A DNA stretch of 64,000 bases from Coprococcus sp. Its GTDB lineage: Bacteria; Bacillota; Clostridia; Lachnospirales; Lachnospiraceae. The notes beneath the pieces were generated by a model that worked only from the letters and a program-made list of their open reading frames with translations, was not told the DNA's origin and ran no database searches. Position numbers and translations under genes: made by a program. The first letter of the stretch is position 1; each line of letters starts with the position of its first letter. This document shows positions 59,105 through 64,000 of this stretch, in pieces. The DNA is taken from contig JAEDGN010000002.1 in the NCBI GenBank assembly GCA_016297495.1, positions 1 through 64,000 on the forward strand, read 5' to 3'.

Positions 59105-59803
59105 CTATAATTGGGATGACAGATAGCTTGCCAGCCTTTTCCTGAAATCAGCAGATTTCTTTTGAGAAAGTGGAATAACGCTGCCTTCGGTCATCAGGAT
59201 ATCGTATCCTTTCAGATTTTTTATATGATACAGATTGACAATAAAGCTTTTATGGGGCATCAGAAAATCCCAGGGCTCCATACGCCGGGCCATATGGTGA
59301 ATGCTGTCCTGTATCCAGAAATCACCTTCGGCAGTCACCATTTTAAGTCTCCGGTTCTGATATTCAAAATAATAAATATCCCGGGTACTGATGTCTTGCA
59401 GTCCGTTTGAGGTCTGAAAGCAGACAGAAGGGATTGCTTCAGGTGTTTCGGTATATGCCAGTGCTTCCCGGAGGATGGACTGGATTTTTTCTTTATCGAC
59501 AGGCTTTACCAGATAGGCAAATGCATGAACGGCAAATGCGTAATCCTTAAAATCGTCATAGGCCGTCACATAGATGATCTTGGCCTTACGATCCCTCTGC
59601 CGGAGTAATCGGGCTGTATCAATGCCGGATATACCTTTCATATCGATATCCAGGAAGATAAAGTCATAGCTTTCACCGGAGGCCAGAAGATCTTCGCCGC
59701 TGCTGTAAAGGCTGATTTGGAAAAGTTTTTCAAAATCCTTCAGATATTCCTGCATCTTTGAAAGCATCTGCCTGTCATCGTCACAAACTGCAATTTTCAA
59801 CAT
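59105..59803 (-). CDS. LytTR response regulator (AgrA-like)
   Basis: About 232 residues. The receiver domain has KIAVCDDDRQML at the start, phospho-acceptor Asp in FIFLDIDMKGISG (about 56) and Lys in VKPVDKEK; the C-terminal LytTR DNA-binding domain has FEYQNRRLKMVTAEGDFWIQDS and LMPHKSFIVNLYHIKNLKGYDILMTEGSVIPLSQKK. CAAAAGGAG lies before ATG 59803. The operon is RR-kinase-YhfC-DUF3887, so the last two may be targets. Confidence 0.93.
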   Translation of the reverse strand: MLKIAVCDDDRQMLSKMQEYLKDFEKLFQISLYSSGEDLLASGESYDFIFLDIDMKGISGIDTARLLRQRDRKAKIIYVTAYDDFKDYAFAVHAFAYLVKPVDKEKIQSILREALAYTETPEAIPSVCFQTSNGLQDISTRDIYYFEYQNRRLKMVTAEGDFWIQDSIHHMARRMEPWDFLMPHKSFIVNLYHIKNLKGYDILMTEGSVIPLSQKKSADFRKRLASYLSSQL

Positions 59804-59925
59804 GTTGAGAACTCCTTTTGTTTGGATGAGTCTAGTATAAATCAAGAAAAGAAGGGGTGCAAGGGCTGAGGAATAAGAGACAGAATATCTGCATAAAGGA
59901 CAGAATAAAATAAATTTTATATTAA

Positions 59926-59968
59926 TTAGCACTCAACTCTTGACACTGCTAATAAATGGTGTTATATT
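59926..59968 (+). promoter_or_regulatory. CIRCE-type operator with embedded promoter for clpB
   Basis: TTAGCACTC-N9-CACTGCTAA (59926-59952); the right half has two mismatches to HrcA consensus. TTGACA (59940-59945), 17 bases, then TATATT (59963-59968). The layout is the same as at the hsp20 gene. Confidence 0.7.
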
Positions 59969-60023
59969 ACGTGTAGAACAAATAGACCATTTAAGTTTCA
60001 TTGTTTCCGAAGGAGGCATGATT

Positions 60024-62618
60024 ATGGATTTGAATAAATTTACACAGAAGTCCGTACAGGCTGTGCAGGATTGTCAGAAGCTGGCTTATGAGTACGGCAA
60101 TCAGAAGCTGGAGCAGGAACATCTGCTTCTGAGCCTTTTGACTCAGGAGGACAGTTTGATCGACAGACTGCTTGCGAAGATGGAGATCAATCACGAAGGT
60201 TTCAAGGTGCAGGCACAGAAGCTGGTTGAGAAGCTGGTGAAGGTATCCGGCGGACAGGTTTATCTGGGGGACGGCCTGAACCGTACACTGATTCAGGCAG
60301 AGCAGGAAGCGAAGCAGATGGATGATGAGTATGTATCTGTGGAGCATCTGTTCCTGGCGCTGATTCAGACAGCGGATAATGATATTCGTACACTTCTGAA
60401 GAATTTCGAGGTGACAAGGGAGGGCTTCCTAAAGGTACTGTCCACTGTCAGAGGCAATCAGCGTGTGACCAGTGACAATCCGGAAGCTACTTATGACAGC
60501 CTGAGCAAGTATGCGGAGGATCTGGTAGGGAAGGCCAGAGATCAGAAGCTGGATCCGGTTATCGGCCGTGATTCGGAGATTCGTAATATCATCCGTATCC
60601 TTTCCCGTAAGACGAAGAATAATCCGGTACTGATCGGTGAACCTGGTGTCGGCAAGACGGCAGTTATCGAAGGCCTGGCCCAGCGTATCGTCAAGGGCGA
60701 TGTGCCGGATGGACTGAAGGACAAGAAGATATATTCCCTTGATATGGGTGCCCTTGTAGCCGGAGCCAAGTACAGAGGTGAATTCGAGGAACGTCTGAAG
60801 GCCGTGCTTTCAGAGGTGAAGAAGAGCGAAGGCGAGATCATACTGTTCATCGATGAGCTGCATCTGATCGTAGGCGCCGGCAAGACAGATGGTGCCATGG
60901 ATGCGGGCAATATGCTGAAACCGATGCTGGCCAGAGGTGAGCTGCACTGTATCGGTGCCACCACACTGGATGAATACAGACAGTATATCGAGAAGGATAA
61001 GGCGCTTGAGCGTCGTTTCCAGCCGGTTATGGTGGATGAACCAACTGTTGAGGATACCATTGCCATACTTCGTGGTCTGAAGGAGAGATATGAGGTTTTC
61101 CATGGTGTCAAGATTACAGACGGCGCGCTGGTGGCAGCGGCTACCCTTTCTCACAGGTACATTTCTGATCGATTTCTTCCTGATAAGGCCATCGACCTGG
61201 TGGATGAGGCCTGTGCCATGATCAAGACGGAGCTGGATTCCATGCCGACAGAGCTGGATGAGATCTCACGTAAGATCATGCAGCTGGAGATTGAGGAAGC
61301 AGCACTGAAGAAGGAAGATGACAAGCTGAGTCTTGAACGTCTGGAGAATATTACCCATGAGATTGCCGAGCTGAAGGAGGAATTCAAGCTTCAGAAGGCA
61401 AAGTGGGACGATGAGAAGAAGGATGTGGAGAAGGTTCAGAACCTGCGTCAGCAGATCGAAGATATGAATCAGCAGATCGAGCTGGCTCAACGCAATTATG
61501 ATCTGAATAAAGCGGCAGAGCTGCAGTACGGCAAGCTGCCTCAGCTGAAGAAGCAGCTGGAGGAAGAAGAAGCACGTATCCACGGTCAGGAGAATTCCCT
61601 GCTTCGTGAACGTGTTACAGAGGAAGAGATTTCAAGGATCGTATCCCGCTGGACCGGTATTCCGGTTGCCAAGCTGACGGAGAGTGAGAGGAATAAGATC
61701 CTTCATCTGGACGAACAGCTGCATCAGCGTGTCATCGGTCAGGAGGAAGGTGTCTCCAAGGTGACGGAGGCGATTATTCGTTCCAAAGCCGGTATTCAGG
61801 ATGAGGACCGTCCGATCGGTTCCTTTATGTTCCTGGGACCTACCGGTGTCGGCAAGACAGAGCTGGCCAAGGCACTGGCAGAGAATCTGTTTGATGATGA
61901 GAATAATATGGTGCGTATCGATATGAGTGAGTACATGGAGAAGTTCTCCGTGTCCCGACTGATCGGAGCGCCTCCTGGATATGTGGGGTATGAGGAAGGT
62001 GGTCAGCTGACAGAAGCTGTCAGAAGAAAACCGTATTCCGTTATCCTTTTTGATGAGATAGAGAAGGCCCATCCGGATGTGTTCAATGTTCTTCTGCAGA
62101 TTCTGGACGATGGACGTGTCACGGATTCTCAGGGCAGAACCGTCGATTTCAAGAATACCATTCTGATCATGACTTCGAATATCGGTTCCTCCTATCTGCT
62201 GGATGGTATTGATTCCGAGGGTAATATCAGCGAGGAAGCCAGACAGAACACCATGGGCGATCTGAAGGCACATTTCAGACCGGAGTTCCTGAACCGTCTG
62301 GATGAGATCATCATGTTCAAACCATTGACCAGAGAGAATATCAGCGGTATCATCGATATTCTCATGAGCCGTCTGAATAAGCGTCTGGAAGACAAGGAAC
62401 TGACGCTGGAACTGACAGATGCGGCCAAAGATTATATCACCGAGAACGGGTATGATCCGATCTATGGCGCCCGTCCGCTGAAGCGATATATTCAGAAGAA
62501 TGTGGAGACCATGGTAGCCCGTATGATCCTCGGCAATGAGTTGGAGCCGGGGGACTGCATCCATGTGGATGCCGATGCCAACGGCCTCACCTCTTATACA
62601 GAACGTATTGAGAATTAA
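60024..62618 (+). CDS. clpB: ATP-dependent chaperone ClpB
   Basis: 864 residues. Clp N-domain (about 1-150, two repeats), AAA1 with [18 protein letters not shown] (about 203-220), the coiled-coil M domain (about 405-530, [20 protein letters not shown]...), and AAA2 with [18 protein letters not shown] (about 605) and [16 protein letters not shown]. It pulls apart aggregates together with DnaK. ATG 60024 follows AAGGAGG; a longer frame from 59940 would start before the promoter elements and is rejected. Its CIRCE-type promoter places it with the heat-shock genes. Confidence 0.97.
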   Translation: MDLNKFTQKSVQAVQDCQKLAYEYGNQKLEQEHLLLSLLTQEDSLIDRLLAKMEINHEGFKVQAQKLVEKLVKVSGGQVYLGDGLNRTLIQAEQEAKQMDDEYVSVEHLFLALIQTADNDIRTLLKNFEVTREGFLKVLSTVRGNQRVTSDNPEATYDSLSKYAEDLVGKARDQKLDPVIGRDSEIRNIIRILSRKTKNNPVLIGEPGVGKTAVIEGLAQRIVKGDVPDGLKDKKIYSLDMGALVAGAKYRGEFEERLKAVLSEVKKSEGEIILFIDELHLIVGAGKTDGAMDAGNMLKPMLARGELHCIGATTLDEYRQYIEKDKALERRFQPVMVDEPTVEDTIAILRGLKERYEVFHGVKITDGALVAAATLSHRYISDRFLPDKAIDLVDEACAMIKTELDSMPTELDEISRKIMQLEIEEAALKKEDDKLSLERLENITHEIAELKEEFKLQKAKWDDEKKDVEKVQNLRQQIEDMNQQIELAQRNYDLNKAAELQYGKLPQLKKQLEEEEARIHGQENSLLRERVTEEEISRIVSRWTGIPVAKLTESERNKILHLDEQLHQRVIGQEEGVSKVTEAIIRSKAGIQDEDRPIGSFMFLGPTGVGKTELAKALAENLFDDENNMVRIDMSEYMEKFSVSRLIGAPPGYVGYEEGGQLTEAVRRKPYSVILFDEIEKAHPDVFNVLLQILDDGRVTDSQGRTVDFKNTILIMTSNIGSSYLLDGIDSEGNISEEARQNTMGDLKAHFRPEFLNRLDEIIMFKPLTRENISGIIDILMSRLNKRLEDKELTLELTDAAKDYITENGYDPIYGARPLKRYIQKNVETMVARMILGNELEPGDCIHVDADANGLTSYTERIEN

Positions 62619-62640
62619 ATGGCGGCCAGGCAGCAGGGGC

Positions 62641-62704
62641 CAGGGACAGGGGACGGTTCTGTGTCCCAAAATTATGTGGGACACAGAACCGTCCCCTGTC
62701 CCTG
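62641..62704. repeat. Long near-perfect palindrome of the GGGACAGGGGACGGTTC family
   Basis: CAGGGACAGGGGACGG plus TTCTGTGTCCC (62641-62667) mirrors GGGACACAGAA plus CCGTCCCCTGTCCCTG (62678-62704), 27 bp with a 10-base loop. This GGGACAGGGGACGGTTC motif is one I know as a frequent dispersed repeat in many bacteria, often linked to REP-type elements. It also fits as a bidirectional terminator between clpB and the LysR gene. Confidence 0.65.
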
Positions 62705-62719
62705 CCGTCCCCTGTCTCA

Positions 62720-63967
62720 TTAATTATAAATCTGTTCAAGATTTTCTTTCATTACTTTGACAAATTCCTGCGAGCTTCGGGACATGGAAGATTCCCGGGG
62801 CAATGCGATGGCCAGGGTCCAGGTTCCGTCAAGATTTTCTGCCAATGGGTAACTGATCAGATCATTTTGCTCGGAGTATAGATGGATATAGGATGCGGGA
62901 AGAAAGGAAATTCCCGTTTCTGCCAGTACAAGGCGTTTAATGGTCTCCATATTTTTAGCTGAGCAGCAGGCTGTCGGATTGAATGTGGTGCCGGTGAGGG
63001 TATGGACATTTTCAAAGACTCTCTGAATGACATCACGCAGGGGCTGCCGCTTAGCCACCAGTACAAAAGGTGCATCGGACAGCTTTAGCAGATCTTCTGC
63101 CTGCAGTGGTGTGTCTTTTGGCAGCGCAAACTGATTTTTCCATTTCCTTGGCATGACAAGAAAGAACGGTTCCTCATAGTACTGCTGGTAGTGGATATAA
63201 TCATCAGATACCAGCTCTTTTTTTAGTGCTGTTTTGTCTGTAATTTCATGTAAAATACAGAAATCCACCTGTTTTTCCCTTAACATATATTTCAACTTCT
63301 GTGAATTGGCTTCCAGTATCCGGAGTTTGATTCCGGGAAAGCGCTTCAGGAAGGCTGGTACAATGAGCGGAATCAGATAACTTCCAAGGCTGACCGGAAT
63401 ACCCACCTTTACCGTGCCGCGTCGGAGGTTTTTAAATTCATCCAGCTCTTCATGGATTTCCTGAAAAATGGTAGCCATTTTTTCTATATAAATAAAAAGA
63501 ATTTCTCCCTGTATGCTGAGCTGCAGTCCGTTCCAGACAGGCTCAAAAATAGGAAAGGAACAAACCTCATCCAGAACAGTCAGCATCTGGCTGAGGGAAG
63601 GCTGACTGACAAAAAGCTCCTCTGCCGCACGGGAAAGATTCCCTTTTCTGCGGATCATGAGAAGATAATTCATTTCCCGTTCGGACCAGTTATGATAAGC
63701 CGGTTGGGGCGATAAAGATGAGAGAAAATGCTCCATTTCTTCCATCAGTTTTGTGAAAGCATGGGCATATTCCAGTATCATTTTGCCTTCCGGAGTAGGG
63801 ACAAGACTGTTCCTGGAATAGCGGAACAGGCAGCATTCAAGTTCATTTTCCAGACTTTTCAGGGAACGTCCGATGGTGGAAGGACTTTTATGTAATAAAT
63901 TGGCTGCTTCTTTCAGAGTCATACAGTTTTCCATGATTACCAGCATTTCCAATTGATTGCGTTTCAT
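62720..63967 (-). CDS. LysR-type regulator with two N-terminal HTH domains
   Basis: About 415 residues, against about 300 for ordinary LysR proteins. The first helix-turn-helix is MTLKEAANLLHKSPSTIGRSLKSLENELE (about 16-45), with a winged tail VPTPEGKMILEYAHAF. A second, fully LysR-like one follows at about 108-140: GNLSRAAEELFVSQPSLSQMLTVLDEV, with GLQLSIQGEILFIYIEKM. A linker with RGTVKVGIPVSLGSYLIPLIVPAFLKRFPGIKLRI begins the effector domain. GAGGGGG precedes ATG 63967. A tandem fusion; its regulon is unknown. Confidence 0.9.
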   Translation of the reverse strand: MKRNQLEMLVIMENCMTLKEAANLLHKSPSTIGRSLKSLENELECCLFRYSRNSLVPTPEGKMILEYAHAFTKLMEEMEHFLSSLSPQPAYHNWSEREMNYLLMIRRKGNLSRAAEELFVSQPSLSQMLTVLDEVCSFPIFEPVWNGLQLSIQGEILFIYIEKMATIFQEIHEELDEFKNLRRGTVKVGIPVSLGSYLIPLIVPAFLKRFPGIKLRILEANSQKLKYMLREKQVDFCILHEITDKTALKKELVSDDYIHYQQYYEEPFFLVMPRKWKNQFALPKDTPLQAEDLLKLSDAPFVLVAKRQPLRDVIQRVFENVHTLTGTTFNPTACCSAKNMETIKRLVLAETGISFLPASYIHLYSEQNDLISYPLAENLDGTWTLAIALPRESSMSRSSQEFVKVMKENLEQIYN

Positions 63968-64000
63968 CAACCATACCCCCTCTGCAGACGGATCTGCATC

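Noticed and set aside
60191..60417. Minus-strand frames inside clpB
   Set aside because: They arise from the codon bias of clpB and have no ribosome sites or recognisable motifs.
1..64000. CRISPR array, tRNA or rRNA genes
   Set aside because: No regularly spaced direct repeats, cloverleaf or ribosomal RNA sequence was noticed by reading; tRNAscan-type software could still find one.

Overview
The window looks like a chromosomal segment of a gut-type anaerobic Firmicute, most likely Lachnospiraceae-like. Reasons: strong AGGAGG-type ribosome sites, AT-rich spacers, two CIRCE-type heat-shock operators, DUF2812, DUF3887 and YhfC genes, a giant acyl-CoA dehydratase activase, and a GHKL/LytTR two-component pair. 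No rRNA, tRNA, CRISPR array or intact mobile element was seen. Family names come from recognising motifs by eye; no database search was run.

Layout. 1-7.3 kb: the 3' end of a Trp/Tyr-rich protein, then a plus-strand ABC-type operon: lipoprotein, two permeases, one canonical and one degenerate ATPase, an S-layer-like/NEW3-type surface protein and a small MacB-like membrane protein. 7.4-18.7 kb: a purine/uric-acid catabolic island of the E. coli yge/ygf/yqe type, in two divergent arms. Minus: DpaL (YgeX), YgeY, YgeW, carbamate kinase. Plus: xanthine/urate-type permease, SsnA, YgfK. 18.7-26.7 kb: a nuclease pseudogene, ECF sigma/anti-sigma pair, carbonic anhydrase, cardiolipin synthase, MATE exporter, HAD hydrolase and two overlapping HD-domain genes. 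26.7-33 kb: a 1466-residue activase with MarR, and a ferredoxin-like aldo/keto reductase. 33-38.7 kb: TetR/ABC operon, a 46-residue membrane peptide, a Panacea-type antitoxin with a frameshifted partner, a cysteine-desulfurase-like enzyme and a second nuclease pseudogene.

38.9-42.1 kb: carB. 42.2-49.1 kb: an AraC regulator diverging from a five-gene hexuronate set (uxuA, uxuB, uxaC, eda, kdgK) that takes glucuronate to KDPG and on to pyruvate plus glyceraldehyde-3-phosphate. 49.2-54.5 kb: accessory zone with a DUF4143 ATPase behind duplicated hairpin operators, an EamA transporter, phage terminase and portal scraps, a DinJ/YafQ pair, two more gene remnants and a PadR/DUF2812 operon with a textbook operator. 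54.5-64 kb: stress and regulation, with an Hsp20 interrupted by an in-frame TAG, an intact Hsp20, nitroreductase, DUF3887 lipoprotein, YhfC protease, GHKL/LytTR pair, ClpB, and a LysR-type regulator with two N-terminal helix-turn-helix domains.

How they work together: in the purine island the permease imports the purine, SsnA and YgfK are the candidate ring-processing enzymes, YgeY and YgeW strip ureido groups, DpaL turns 2,3-diaminopropionate into pyruvate and ammonia, and carbamate kinase makes ATP from carbamoyl phosphate. The hexuronate set is a complete intracellular pathway without a transporter in the window. The hsp20 and clpB promoters share one architecture, which points to a common HrcA-type control.
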